Position numbers and translations under genes: made by a program | Notes under the pieces: model-generated | The model's input: the letters and a program-made list of their open reading frames with translations, nothing else | What the model was told of the DNA's origin: nothing | The model's database searches: none | In this document: one piece after another, positions 1 to 14,074 of the stretch | How the letters are laid out: the number at the start of each line of letters is the position of its first letter | Numbering within the stretch: the first letter of the stretch is position 1 | Source: Engraulis encrasicolus | Taxonomy: Eukaryota; Chordata; Actinopteri; Clupeiformes; Engraulidae | Direction: 5' to 3' | Length of the DNA stretch: 64,000 nucleotides | Assembly (NCBI RefSeq): GCF_034702125.1 | Contig: NC_085868.1 | Location: forward strand, 44,383,405 to 44,447,404

Positions 1-1316
<1,316 letters not shown>

Positions 1317-1431
1317 TTTGCTGTTTTAGGAGCACACGGAGGAGAGGATCCAACCTTGGTATTTTCCTTGCGGCACGGCGTCCTCCCCCGCATGCAAATG
1401 GCCTGCCGCCTTTCTCTGGTCTGTGCTGTGC

Positions 1432-1606
<175 letters not shown>

Positions 1607-1699
1607 TTCTTTGCCTGGGAAGGGAACACAGAGCTAGTAGTGTTTTCATGTGGGCCTTAAACGACCAGGCCCACTGAGCACAAGCAAGAGCCTTGACAA

Positions 1700-1975
<276 letters not shown>

Positions 1976-2316
1976 GAGAGGCCTATAGCCTATAGCCTTA
2001 GCCTATAATCTGGCTCATAGTATGTTGCTCACTGTCCCTGTCAAGTAAACGTTACACTACGCTAAACTAGATGCCCGCATTCTGTCAACCAAGGAGTGTT
2101 TGTTCGACAAATGTTGCAACAGAAATGTGGTTCTTCTGGAGTAATGTACATTCTTTATGTTTAATGTAATTAATGTGTTTTAAGTATGTTAACTATACTT
2201 TTGTGTATTTTATTCCTTGATTTTGTCAGGATAGTTTTAGAGATGGCAGGTGTAGGCGAGAGATGGGGTAAGGTAAGGAAAATGACCCAGCTTGGACTCA
2301 AATTTGGCTCCACATA
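1976..2316. other. Unique AT-rich spacer, no gene seen
   Basis: This holds a short 'gcctatagcc' tandem at the start and otherwise nothing recognisable. It ends at the TA dinucleotide (2315-2316) that flanks the Tc1-like element. Confidence 0.6.
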
Positions 2317-3923
2317 CAGTGAGTCCAATATGTATTTGATCCCTTGCTGNTTTTGCCGGTTTGCCCACTAATAAAGATATGATCAGTCTATAAATTTATG
2401 ATAATATGTATTCAAACATGAAGAGACAAAATATCAAAAAGAAATTCCAGAAAATAGCTTAAAATAATATATTTTAATTTATTTGTATTTAATTTAGGCA
2501 AATAAGTATTTGACCCCTCTAGCTAAAGAAGATAAAGTGCTTTGTGGCAAAGCCCTAGTTGTCTAGCACTGAGGTCAGATGCTTCTTTTAGTTGATGACA
2601 ATGTTTGTGCATATAGTAGAAAATATGTTTGGCCATTTTTCTTTTGCAGAGTATCTCTAAAACGTTAATAGTTTGTGGCTGTAGCTTGGCAAATGGGAGG
2701 TTCAGTTCCCTCCATAGAATTACTATAGGGTTAATATTTGGAGACTGTCAAGGCCACTTCACTACTTTAATATGCTTCTTATTGAGCCACTCCTTCGTTG
2801 CTTTGACTGTATGTTGTGTATTATTGTCATGTTGGGAGATCCAAAAATGGCCCACCCTTCAGTGTAGTGGTGGAGGGAAGGACGTTTGCACTCAGGATTG
2901 CACATTACATGTCTCCCTCCATCCATTCGTTGATGATGTGAAGTTGTCCTGTGCCTTGGCCAGACAAACACCCTCAAACCATAATGATACCACTTTCATA
3001 CATGATGGTGAGGAGAGTGTTCTTGGGATCATAGACAGCAGTTCTCTTTCTCAAAACACATTGAATTGTGTTAATGCCAAACAGCTTGATTTTGGTTCCA
3101 TCTGACTACAGTACCTCCTTATCATATCCTAAACCAGTCTGATGTCCACTGGCAAACCTCAGGTGGGACTGCATAAGTTCCTTCTGAAGTAGAGGTACCA
3201 TGTGTGCACTACAGGATTTTAAACCTCTGTGGCATTGAGTGCTACCAGTAGTTTTCTCAGTGATTTTGGTCCCAGTAGCTTTGATATCATTGCCTAGTTC
3301 ATCCCGTACAGGTCTAGGGTGCTTTCTTCCTGTTCTCATGATTATCAAATCCCTACAAAAGGTCAAATCTTGTATAAAACTCCAGACAGGCTGATGGATA
3401 GTCATTTTGTATTCCTCACATTTCGGAAGAAATGTATCAACAGTTGTCATTAATACCCAGTCTCTTTCTTCTGGCTTTGCAGCCCATTTAATCTTTGTTC
3501 AGGTTTAAAATCTTGTCCCTGATATCATTTGACCGCTCTTTGGTGTTTCCCATGCTGGTGAGGTTGGAGTGTGACTGATTCACTCATACTATGGACTGAT
3601 TCTGCTGATTCAATGTGTCTTTTATGCATGTTAGTATGTACAGGTGTCTTTAATTCAGATGACAAGTTGATCGGAAGTGCCCATCTTTGTCTGTGGGCCC
3701 GGAACTGTTATCAGTTGGCAGGGGATCAAATACTTATTTTGCTCGATGAAATGGAAATAAATTAATATATATTCTCTTAAGTTAATTTCTGGATTTTCTT
3801 TTTGATATTCTGTCTTTCCATATTAGAATACATATTATCATAACATTTGTTGACTGATCATGTCTTTGTTAGTAGGCAAACCAACAAAATCAGCAAGGGA
3901 TCAAATACATATTGGACTCACTG
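2317..3923 (-). mobile_element. Tc1/mariner-type DNA transposon, full length, inactive
   Basis: The element is 1607 bp, the normal size for fish Tc1-like transposons, and is flanked by TA on both sides (2315-2316 and 3924-3925). The outer 33 bp of the two ends are perfect inverted repeats beginning CAGTGAGTCCAATATG. The wider inverted repeats run about 200 bp. Each carries an inner direct-repeat motif of the 'AAGTATTTGA' type (near 2505, and inverted near 3730), the IR/DR layout known for this group. One N lies at 2350. The transposase inside is broken. Confidence 0.93.
2537..3553 (-). pseudogene. Tc1-like transposase, decayed
   Basis: On the minus strand, translation from an ATG at 3551-3553 gives a start typical of fish Tc1-like transposases (MGNTKERSNDIRDK). 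The following helix-turn-helix region is readable only in pieces. The C-terminal half retains a recognisable 'HDN-x-x-HT' catalytic-region remnant near 2830 and 'EWL-KKHIK' near 2780, but in different frames. The pieces at 3106-3450 and 2762-2977 are the largest open stretches. In an intact copy this enzyme of about 340 residues cuts and pastes the element at TA. Multiple stops and frame changes show this copy cannot make it. Confidence 0.8.
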
Positions 3924-3925
3924 TA

Positions 3926-5254
3926 GGCAGGCAAGCCCATAATGTATTGGGGTTCTACACCACAAAAAACCTGATCTTCGTGAAGTTTATATATGAATGG
4001 CCGTGGATCTGTTTGTGTGAGATGGAGTGCGAATAAGAGTTCTGCTCTGTGTTATTTTTTTCACTTTCAGCTCTCACCTGCTCAATAGACTCCCATCCCT
4101 GGAGCGTCCACTACTTATGCATTAAGTTTTGCATATACTGATTTATGCATTCTGGCTTATGCGCACATACATGCATACTGATAAAATGCAAACTCTAAAA
4201 TGTACTTCTGGCAAACCCTCTGACCCCCCCACTCCCCTCTCCCCTGGGCTGCCCCCTTCTTACTCGCACTCGCGACATTTGACCCCAGAATCAAGCACAA
4301 AAACAAACACACACTTCCTTGCGCATCAGATAGATTGATGATCTTAGTCATTCACACATGTGCTTGACAGTGACCTGCATTAATCCACAGGAAGCTGAAG
4401 TGGCCCTCAGCCGGTAAGCAGACGAGCTTTTTAACATGTCTTTATGCAAAGGGAGCACAGCGATCTGCGTCTCCTTCTGCATAGTAAATGGATTTGGCTC
4501 GAGTCAGGGCCGTGTCATTTCTGTTGTGGTGCAGTGCTCGGGACTCGCCACCCTCACCTCTAAATCCCACGAGTTTTCGTTCTATCCATGTGTAAGAAAT
4601 CGCAAATTATGTATGACAAGTCAAAGCATGCCCTTGCTTTCAATGCATCTTGAGTGACTTTTCTTTTTTACATATGCCATGTATCCATCCATGCTACTCC
4701 TGAATAAACAAACAGACAGAGGGTGCCTTTTTTCAGTGGGAATGGCACCATAAATCCAGGAACCAATGTTTGAGCACAACCCAAGGCCATTTAACAATAA
4801 TACTACTAATAATAACTGTATTTGTATAGCACAATTGCATACAGGAGATGCAGCTTAGTGCTTAACATGCATAGTAGTGCTTAGCTAAGTGCTTAACATA
4901 CAGAAAAGAGAGAGAAAAGTCCACAAGAATCTGAAGGTTTAGGCCAAAAAAAAACCCAAAAAACCAAGTGGCATATAGTCACAGACTCCAGACTCTTTTC
5001 CATCTCTGTCTTCCACTCACTTTTTCCACTGCCCTGTTCAAATAAAGGCATAAGAGCCCAACAGTTTTTTAAGTCACACTTCCAGTGACCACCAGCTGAA
5101 ACCATTGTGGAGAGGAATCAATGTCCTCACTCCATCCTGCTAAGCTTCAACCGTAACCTGAAACACAAAGGCCAGAATCAATGACAAGCAGCTAGTACCA
5201 CTGTGCTCCACCCTCCGTCCCCCTCTCTCTCTGCTTGTCTCCCCTTTTCTCCAT
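3926..5254. other. Intergenic stretch, no gene seen
   Basis: No convincing coding frame or RNA gene was found. The only recognisable item is a LINE-tail fragment at about 4791-4915. A pyrimidine-rich stretch precedes 5254. Confidence 0.5.
4791..4915 (-). mobile_element. LINE 3' tail fragment
   Basis: An AAT-rich start followed by 'ctgtatttgtatagcac' and 'agtgcttaaca' matches the start of the LINE copy at 23788. This represents the minus-strand 3' end of the same kind of element. Only the tail is present. Confidence 0.5.
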
Positions 5255-5729
5255 TAGGGGTGTAAAATCACAGCCTCCATGACGATTCAATATCGATTTC
5301 TTAAGGCAGCGATTCAATTATTTCCGATTCTTAAAAATGCCCCACAATGCGATATGATAACATTTTTCCACATGATATTTCAGACGTTTTAAAAATAGGA
5401 TGGAGATAATAATTATACCGGGTGTGATATGGAACTAGAATTCATTTCACAGCTCTTTAATAAGTCATGAGGCTTACCTTCTGGATGTGTTTGTAGTGTT
5501 TTCACAACACAAGGCGAAGCGACCAAGCTCTTTCTTGCCACACGGAAGAATGAGAAATGTAAACAGTGACGTTACGTGCATATTCCCTTATTATGGGAGG
5601 CTAGGGCATTGGGCAGGGACCAGCGATTCGATTATTTTCGATATTAAAAATGCCCAATGCGATACAATTCGATTAAGTCGCCGGCAGTATCGATGCATCG
5701 ATACATAAAGATGATCATTTACACCCCTA
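5255..5729. mobile_element. Non-autonomous TIR element (TAGGGGTGTAAA family)
   Basis: Inverted ends TAGGGGTGTAAAATCA and TAGGGGTGTAAATGATCA bound 475 bp with no coding content. The interior carries 'cgattc' and 'atcgat' motifs in both orientations. A reverse-oriented fragment of the same family lies at 22780-22995. The flanking 8-mers (ttctccat and ttctttta) share only their first four bases, so a target duplication is not established and the superfamily is uncertain. Confidence 0.6.
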
Positions 5730-6383
5730 TTCTTTTATTTGTTTTTAAAGCCCTACACGGTCTGGCACCCCCCTACCTAGTTGATCTTTTAACTTTACAG
5801 AGCCACTCCAGGGCCAACAGGTCAGCCGACAAAATGTGTCTTGAGGTGCCCCGCTCCAGACTTAAAAGTAGAGGGGACCGGGCCTTTGCAGCTGTTGGCC
5901 CAAAACTGTGGAACGAGCAAACCTATTCACATCCGCCTAGCTCCCTCCTTAGCTGTTTTTAAAACAGATCTTAAGACCCTTCTTAAGATCTTAAGAAGTT
6001 TTTATTTCCCCTTGATCTTATTCTTGTCTTTTAAATCTCTGGGTCCTATTGACTTTGATTTGTTTATTTATTTATTGTTTTAACCCACCTTTTTTAACCT
6101 TCTTATTTATTGACACTCTTGTGTGATCTTCATTCATTTATTTAAATAGGTTTATTTGTTCTTATTGATACTGACTTCAGTATATTTTTCAGTCATATCG
6201 TATCCACCAATGCCTGTGTTTTTTTATTTTTGTGTGTTTTATGGATGTCTCCATGTCTTTTGTCAACTGTTGCTTTATGTTGTTTCAAGTCTTTTTTTAC
6301 TTAGGCCCTTCTGTTAGCACTTTGGTCAGCTGCTTTTGTTGTGTTAAAAGTGCATTACAAATAAACTTTGACTTGACTTGACT
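5730..6383 (+). mobile_element. Non-LTR retrotransposon 3' end with reverse-transcriptase C-terminus
   Basis: Plus-strand translation around 5710-5990 gives the usual C-terminal tail of fish LINE reverse transcriptases: 'FKALHGLAPPYLVDLL', then 'RGDRAFAAVGPKLWNE', then after a one-step frame change 'LPIHIRLAPSLAVFKTDLKTLL'. An AT-rich 3' UTR follows, ending in repeated ACTTG units at 6368-6383. The copy is strongly 5'-truncated and frameshifted, so it encodes nothing. It starts right at the end of the preceding TIR element, suggesting insertion into or beside it. Confidence 0.75.
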
Positions 6384-6740
6384 ATTCTCCATCTGTCTCA
6401 CTCACACTTTCTCGTCTTCAGGCTTTGTGTTTCTCACTAAGCATGTTCTCTTCTACATATTGGTCTCTCTCTGTCTGTCTCTCTATCTCCGCCCCGCTCT
6501 CTCTGTCTCACTCTCTCTTTCGCATCTTTAGACTTTGTGTTTTCCTCTATGGATGTTCTCTCTGTCTCTGTCTCTCTCTCTGTCTGTATGTGTCTCTCTC
6601 CCTCTGCCCCTCTCTCTCTGTTTCACTCTCTCTGTCTCGCCACTAGGTTTTGTGGTTCTCTCTAACTTAGCATGTTCTCCCCATCTCTGTCTGTCTGTCT
6701 GTCTCGCTCTCTGTCCCAATCTCTGTTTCTATATTTCTTT
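6384..6740. repeat. CT-rich tandem of three ~112-bp units
   Basis: An anchor of the form 'ctttgtgttt...gcatgttctc' recurs near 6423, 6533 and 6648 (spacings 110 and 115), with CT/GTCT-rich filler between copies. Confidence 0.65.
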
Positions 6741-6875
6741 TTCCCTCTACGGAGAAGACTTATGGATAGCCGGAGAGGATGACTGGGTTGTTGTGTCTCT
6801 GTCTTGTGTCTTGGGGGAGCGAGCTGGAATAAAATATATATGAGTTGTCATTGGAGTTGGACTGTGTGTGCGTGT

Positions 6876-6881
6876 GACTGC

Positions 6882-6950
<69 letters not shown>

Positions 6951-6966
6951 CGTGCGTGTTTATGTG
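6876..6966. repeat. GT microsatellite with GTGC interruptions
   Basis: A GT dinucleotide run with two GTGC interruptions. Confidence 0.9.
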
Positions 6967-7127
6967 TGTTTGTCTGCATTTGGTGGCTGTTGGGGGGGAG
7001 ATTGGGGGCGGCTAGTAGAGAGGCAATTCTCTGGCCACTTGCTGTGACCCTCGATGCCTCTTCTGGGAGGGAGGAGGAGGATGGTATAGGGGGATAGTAG
7101 AGGAGAAGAAGAAGAGAGGAGTGAGGA

Positions 7128-7337
7128 AGGCCGGACTGGGGGACAAATAGGACCCGGGCACTTTTGGCCTAAAGGGGCCCATCATAATTAGAGGCGCAGA
7201 ATTGACTCACCGGTGGGCCCCGCACCCGTAATAAAAAACGTTTTTTTTTTTTTTTACATTTCTGAAAATAGGGGTCCACAAGGGTGCGCGGCCCACCGGG
7301 AAATGCCTGCTATGCCAGATGGCCAGTCCAGGCCTGG
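7128..7337 (-). mobile_element. MITE, same family as 10092-10331
   Basis: This is a reverse-oriented, diverged copy of the element at 10092. Shared features are the 'ccagtccag' end, 'gggtccacaagggtgc', 'ggcccaccg' and 'ctgaaaatagggg'. It is about 210 bp and has no coding capacity. Confidence 0.65.
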
Positions 7338-7615
7338 GAGTGAGTGAGTGAGTGAAGAGCAAGTGAGTGAGTGGGCAAGTTTGCGGGGGCTGGAACTGTA
7401 GCAGCACACAGTGCTCTGGGTCTGGCTGGGTCTATGTCTGCGGCTGGCCCTGGCTGACGCTGGCCCTTGCTGGCGCTGGCAGTTCCCTGAAGACTCAAGC
7501 AGAGAGAGAAACAATTAAAGGCAGGGAATGGTGTCAGTGTCCAGCCAGGCCCCCGCTGACCGGGCTGAGGGCTGCACGCCTGTCACTCAGAGCTGAGCAA
7601 GAGGCAAGAGGCAAG

Positions 7616-7824
7616 CAGTGTTGCCAGATTGGGCGGGTGCCCGCCCAATTGGGCTACTTGGGATGAGCGTCTGCGGGTAAAAAACGGAAAAATTGGCCAT
7701 TTGGTGTTTTTTTCAGCCGTTTTGGGCCCATAGAAGTCAACGTAATTTGTTGAATTTGGGCGGAATTTGGCGTTTTTTGAGAAGCTTTTGGGGGGGGTTT
7801 GGTCAGACACATCTGGCAACACTG
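7616..7824. mobile_element. MITE with CAGTGTTGCCAGAT inverted ends
   Basis: 209 bp bounded by CAGTGTTGCCAGATTGGG and its inverse ending ATCTGGCAACACTG. The CAGTG ends and size fit a hAT-type MITE. The insertion site is in a 'gcaagag' low-complexity tract, so the 8-bp target duplication cannot be read securely. Confidence 0.7.
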
Positions 7825-7955
7825 CAAGAGGAAAGAAGAGGCGAGCGGGCAAGAGGCCGCACCACCAGCAGCGCTAGCTATAGCTGCAGCAGCAGTGGCA
7901 GCAGTGGCTCAAGCCAAGCAGGAGCCAAGCCATCCTCCTCCACCTCAGTCTTATA

Positions 7956-8355
<400 letters not shown>

Positions 8356-8402
8356 GACACAGAATCTATGTATGTGTGTTAATGTGTTTGTATGTAGCCT
8401 AC

Positions 8403-8890
<488 letters not shown>

Positions 8891-8999
8891 CAACTGCATA
8901 CATTACATGTTTGTGTGAGGCTGCACTAGTTTTCGTACACTACTAAATTAGTCATGCGTCTCACACGTAGAGGAAGATAGAGATAAACACAAAAAAAGA

Positions 9000-9002
9000 G
9001 AG

Positions 9003-9074
<72 letters not shown>

Positions 9075-9106
9075 TCAAACGCACACACACACACACACAC
9101 AGGCCA

Positions 9107-9142
<36 letters not shown>

Positions 9143-9180
9143 ACGCACACGCACACGCACACGCACACACACACACACAC
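9000..9180. repeat. GA then CA microsatellites
   Basis: GA at about 9009-9069, then CA at about 9081-9180 with an internal CACACG hexamer repeat (9131-9166). Confidence 0.9.
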
Positions 9181-9487
9181 CCTACCACACTCAGACAGAG
9201 AAAATGAGGCTGTGACAGCTCCATATATTTGCCCCCTCCCGAGTAGAGAACGGCCAGTGCACTTGCTTTTATGTCACACGGACAGATTCCTGCTGACATA
9301 ATTCCAGCTGTCATGAAAGCCTTTTAAAATCAATGTGCTAAAAGAAAAAGAGTACGAGTGTTCGTGAAATATTTGACATGGTGGGAAAGTTATTACAAGA
9401 GTCACCCTTTTTAAAAATCATGAACACAAAAAGATACCCATCAACTCAGATAGCTTGTTAAGATGGGCCTGCATTAATTACCTATTA

Positions 9488-9620
9488 GTCAAGTCAAGTC
9501 AAGTGTACTTTATTGTCAAAAATCTATGTAACAGGATTAGCACAGCTAAACAGTTTAAAATTACGTTTGATCAGTCTCCAATGTGCAGTTTAACTAAAAA
9601 CATTTAAATAAGACATTGAC
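9488..9620 (-). mobile_element. LINE 3' tail fragment with CAAGT units
   Basis: Starts with three CAAGT units followed by 'gtactttattgtca'. This is the same kind of end as at 28298, where the rest of a LINE follows on the minus strand. No coding remnant was seen here before the CA microsatellite. Confidence 0.5.
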
Positions 9621-9659
9621 AATAATCTCTCTCTCTCATGCACAGCATACACAACAGAC

Positions 9660-9740
9660 AAAACACACTCACACATACACACAGACAAAACACGCACACG
9701 CACACGCACACGCACACACACACGCACGCGCGCGCGCGCA

Positions 9741-9813
<73 letters not shown>
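9660..9813. repeat. CA microsatellite with CG-containing interruptions
   Basis: Runs of CACACG, CGCACG and a CGCGCGCG core near 9727, then pure CA to 9813. Confidence 0.9.
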
Positions 9814-9815
<2 letters not shown>

Positions 9816-10091
9816 CAGCAGCAACAACATATTAGATTGGTGTCACTCATTACTACATTTGCTCTTAAAAAATATTGTATGCCTATTTAGCCAAAAAAGG
9901 GCCATTGTAATGATTAGTACTCTTTCAAGGTCTATGTATTCATGCAGTGTTTTCTGCACGAGGATACAAGCAATGTTTCATTGAGGTTCGTGAGGCGCAT
10001 GCTTAATGTTAGACTAATGTCAACAAGCTGACCTTTGTACACGTGTGCAAGCCATTCTCATGAAACAATATATTATATGTGCACACAGACT

Positions 10092-10331
10092 CAGGGCTGG
10101 ACTGGCCATCTGACATGCTGGGCATTATCTGGTGGGCCCTGCACCCTCGTGGGCCCCTATTTTCAGAAATGCAAAAAAAACCAAATATATATGTATTTTT
10201 TACAATATTTCTGGAAATAGGGTCCCACAAGGGTGCTGGGCCCACCGATGATTCAGTTCTGCACTCCTAATTATGAGGGGCCCCTTTAAGCAAAAAGTGC
10301 CCGGCCCTATTTCTCCCCTAGTCCAGCCCTG
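10092..10331 (+). mobile_element. MITE with CAGGGCTGGACTGG inverted ends
   Basis: 240 bp bounded by CAGGGCTGGACTGGCC and the inverse ending CTAGTCCAGCCCTG. Inner inverted blocks are 'gggccctgcaccctcgtgggcccc' and 'ggtcccacaagggtgctgggccca'. It is non-coding. The CAGGG ends suggest hAT, but matching flanking 8-mers were not found. Confidence 0.75.
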
Positions 10332-10369
10332 GGTAGAATGAGTCACTTCATCATGTTGCAAGGGGAGGC

Positions 10370-11605
10370 AGCACGTGATGCGGCGCTGCTTTATTAGAGG
10401 GCTCAAAATCTCAACATTTGGATTTCAGGAGTTATTGCAGGCGCTGCCATGCCGTCTAGACAGGCCACGGCAGGGTACTCAGGGCGTACTCACTCCCGCA
10501 CTGTATGTTTCGAAAGTCATGCGTGATGCAACGCTTTGTCATGGGCAAAAAAAAAATCACAACATTTAAATTTCAGTATAGTTTATGGGTGGAACTGGAC
10601 CTGGCGTGTTGTGCTTAAGAATGTTGCACTGTTTCAGCGATGTAAATGATGCAATATTGTATTGCGGATTTACATTTTATAACAGGATTTGGACATTTAC
10701 ATGTGAATGTTAACAAAGCATGTAGGATCCTGCGTGTTTAAAGGAGGCATGTGTTGTATTGCTCTATCATCAAGGGTTTGGAAATCACAATCGCATTTGC
10801 ATTGCAGTAGTTACACACATTTGTGGGTGAAACAAAAAGTATTCAGTAGGATTTGAATTTCCATCCTGCATGATGCACAAAAGGCTACTGCCCGTGTGAA
10901 GCCCATGATGTAATGTTGTACCAATGCTACAACATTTCAAGATTAACATTTCAAGGTGTATATAATATTATAGATGGTATAATCTGCTAAAGAACACAGA
11001 ATGCAGTAGGATACAGAATATTTAAAAGAGGCTGATGCAATGCAGCTCGATGCATAAATATCTGAGAGAAAAAAAAAAAATCAACCTTAGGGTTTCAGCA
11101 ATCCAATACCAATTGTCTGGGTCCAACGCAATGTATTCAAAATGGCAGATTTGCACGGAGAGGTTCCACCTATTCATATACGACAAGTGCACAAATATTA
11201 ATGAAAAAGTCGGCATTTGTGAATGGACAACATCCATTCTGGTCGCAAATATTAATGAAAAAGATGAAATTTGTGAATGGGCAGTATAAATTCTGAAAAT
11301 AAGTTACAAAAAAATAAAACAAACTGGATAGTTAAAGGAGGCTGATGTAATACAATATGATGTATCAAGGCCTCAAAGCCTATCAATAGGACTTCAGTGT
11401 TTGTTCCAATTAGAACCGCCTGGACCCCCCGCAGCACGGGCCCCGCACACTGTAGGTTGATGTAAAAGAGCCACGTGATGCAATGCTTTAGCAAAGACTC
11501 AAAAGCTCAGCATGAGGATTTCAGCATGCCTTAGTACCTAGAGCACTGTACAATATTTCTAAACTGGGTAAAGTAATACAATGCTGCATTGAAGATTCAA
11601 AATGT
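10370..11605. repeat. Highly degenerate tandem-repeat field
   Basis: A phrase of the form 'gatgcaatgcttt...caagggctcaaaatctcaacatttggatttcag' recurs in decaying versions near 10375, 10522, 10750, 10868, 11034, 11345, 11476 and 11571. There is also a short internal duplication 'aaatattaatgaaaaag' at about 11195 and 11250. No coding frame is conserved. Confidence 0.55.
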
Positions 11606-11934
11606 AAATATGTATATGTTGGTAATTGTCAATGGTACAATTGCCTGGTGACTGTACAGTACAGCATGCAGCCAAATCATGTCGGTTTCGAAGATGGATT
11701 TGATGTAAATCTGTGTACAGTATGAACAGAGATTCTTTAAGTATCTTATCTACTCTCTCTGGTATGAAGGTCTCAAGATGTTGCTATCAGGACGTTAGAT
11801 TGCATCCCCAGGTGCAAATGTTTAGACAAAAAGGAAGGAGCTTTATAAAACATCATGTTGTGTGTAGAAACCCATTGTTCTGAACATTATGTCCCAGAAA
11901 ACAGAACACGTGACAACATGTTCTACTGCGTGTG

Positions 11935-12048
11935 AGATACGTGCCTCTGTGTGTGTACTGTACATGCGAGCATGGCCATGTGTGCCTACCTTTGTGTGTA
12001 TATGCGTGTGAGTGTGTGTGTTTTCTGTACTCCCATGTGTGTTTGTGA

Positions 12049-12098
<50 letters not shown>

Positions 12099-12517
12099 AG
12101 AGAACATATGAACACCTGTCTTTCTTCCTCATGCTGTTCCTGAAACTCACACACCTGACACGAGCGTGGCAGGTCGTCAGGCAGGCAGGCAGGTCCTGCT
12201 CACACTCACACACACCACCCCCACCAGTGAGGAGTGCTGCTGATCCGACCGACGGCTGGGTTGTGATTGATGGCTGTTTAGACAGATTGGCTGCTAAAGG
12301 TAAACAGGACGGGGAACATTACTCCACCGTATGGGTGAGAGAGAGAGATTGTGTGTGTGTGTGTGAGAGAGAGAGGTAGAGAGAGAGATTGTGTGTGTGT
12401 GTGAGAGAGAGAGAGAGTGTGTGTGTATGTGTTTGAGAGAGGTAAAGAGAGATTGTGTGTGTGTGTGTGTATGTGAGAGAGGTTGAGAGAGATTGTGTGT
12501 GTGTGTATGTGAGAGAT

Positions 12518-12582
<65 letters not shown>

Positions 12583-13231
12583 TTGTGTGTGTTGGGGTGT
12601 TGTGGGGTAGGGGTGGTGTGTGTGACACGTCTTCTGATGATGTGTCCCAGTTTCTCTCATTGTTCACTCCATTGCGCCTGCCTGTCAGGCTGCGGTGCGC
12701 TTATCGAGCTCAGGCGACCCCCTTCGGTTCAACCCCCACATCCCGCAGCTCCCTTCTCTCTCTCTGTCTGTCTGTCTCTCTCACTCACTCACACACACAT
12801 AGGCTACACACACACAGTCGCGCGCACACTCACAAACGCAGGCAGGCACGCGCACACACACACACAAAATAGCCTGAATCTCCGATGCTATCCTATGCCT
12901 CATGGGAAAAACGTTTGTCCCATGCACGTCCAGTCTCTGCTTTTCTCTTTTCTCTTTATAGGCACGCTGATTACGGCTGGTGTCAGTCCTCGTCCCCAGG
13001 CGTCTTGTAGTTGCTGATGGAAGTCATGGATTTATTTGATCGCCTGATTAAGTTGGTGGTTGGTGGCCAGTTACCCTTTTCTGTTCTAGACAGTGACCCA
13101 CACACACACACACACAGACAAGCATGCAGACACACACACACGCACGATGCAGACACACACAAACACATGCACGCAGACAGACACACACACACAACTGACT
13201 ACCCCTAGATCATGACCACACTCACACACAT

Positions 13232-13269
<38 letters not shown>

Positions 13270-13270
13270 T
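11935..13270. repeat. Microsatellite-rich block (GT, GT/GA, CA)
   Basis: GT at about 12050-12094; alternating GTGT/GAGA at 12334-12590 built from a 'gagagattgtgtgtgtgtg' motif repeated about seven times; CT and CA at 12755-12866; CA at 13098-13268. Between them is unique sequence with no recognisable gene. Confidence 0.85.
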
Positions 13271-13993
13271 ACCCCTAAAAATTGACTTGAAATCCATAGC
13301 CCTTAATTACCCATAATAAGAAATCACTTTTGCCTCCTGACTTTTGCAGCGGCGTCGTCACACTTGCAGAGGTCGCTCCTATAGGCGTCATGGCGTCGGC
13401 GTGAGTGACACTAATTGGCCACTTGGGTCTGCTAATGGGCCTCAGTGTTTTCCACAGGACGACTCCTGCTGCTGGCAATGCATCCTGGGATGGATAGAGA
13501 AGACTCTCTCTCTCTCAGCACCTTCATCATGCATGTGACTGTACTGTACTGTACATGCAGAGGTGAGAGTGTGTCAGGTGAGGAGAGGAGAGGAGAGGAG
13601 GTGGGGGGATGCAGTGCAGTGTGGTGTTGTCAGGGTGGTTAGGGTGTGTGAGGTTTGGTGTGGTGTGGCGGGTGCTGGGCTGGCCGGTGTATGAACTATA
13701 GTGGGTGGGTGACACACACAAAATACAGTGTAGAAGACGAGAGATTTCACAGACACGGTGGATTGGAAGTGGCCCCTGTCAAAGCATCTCGCAGGTGTAG
13801 TTTGTCTGTCCTGTGGGCGTAACTTCAAAATCTGGGCAACATTTTTTTTTCTTCTTTTAGATGGGCTCATTTCTGTTGTAAACTGTGTTGACAAAAGGTG
13901 TTTTCATCCGTGGGCTTGTGTTTTCATCCTCCCTTGTATTTTTTTCCCTTTAACTTTTCAGGTGCTGAAAGTTAATGCAACATTGCTGATGGC

Positions 13994-13997
<4 letters not shown>
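13271..13997. other. Unique stretch, no gene seen
   Basis: G-rich 'ggagaggagagg' and 'ggtgtggtgtgg' simple sequence at 13580-13680; otherwise nothing recognised. Confidence 0.5.

Positions 13998-14070
<73 letters not shown>
13998..14070. repeat. GT microsatellite
   Basis: An uninterrupted GT run of about 72 bp. Confidence 0.95.

Positions 14071-14074
<4 letters not shown>

Noticed and set aside
5657..6083. Two overlapping plus-strand proteins
   Set aside because: They are two frames of one frameshifted LINE reverse-transcriptase tail.
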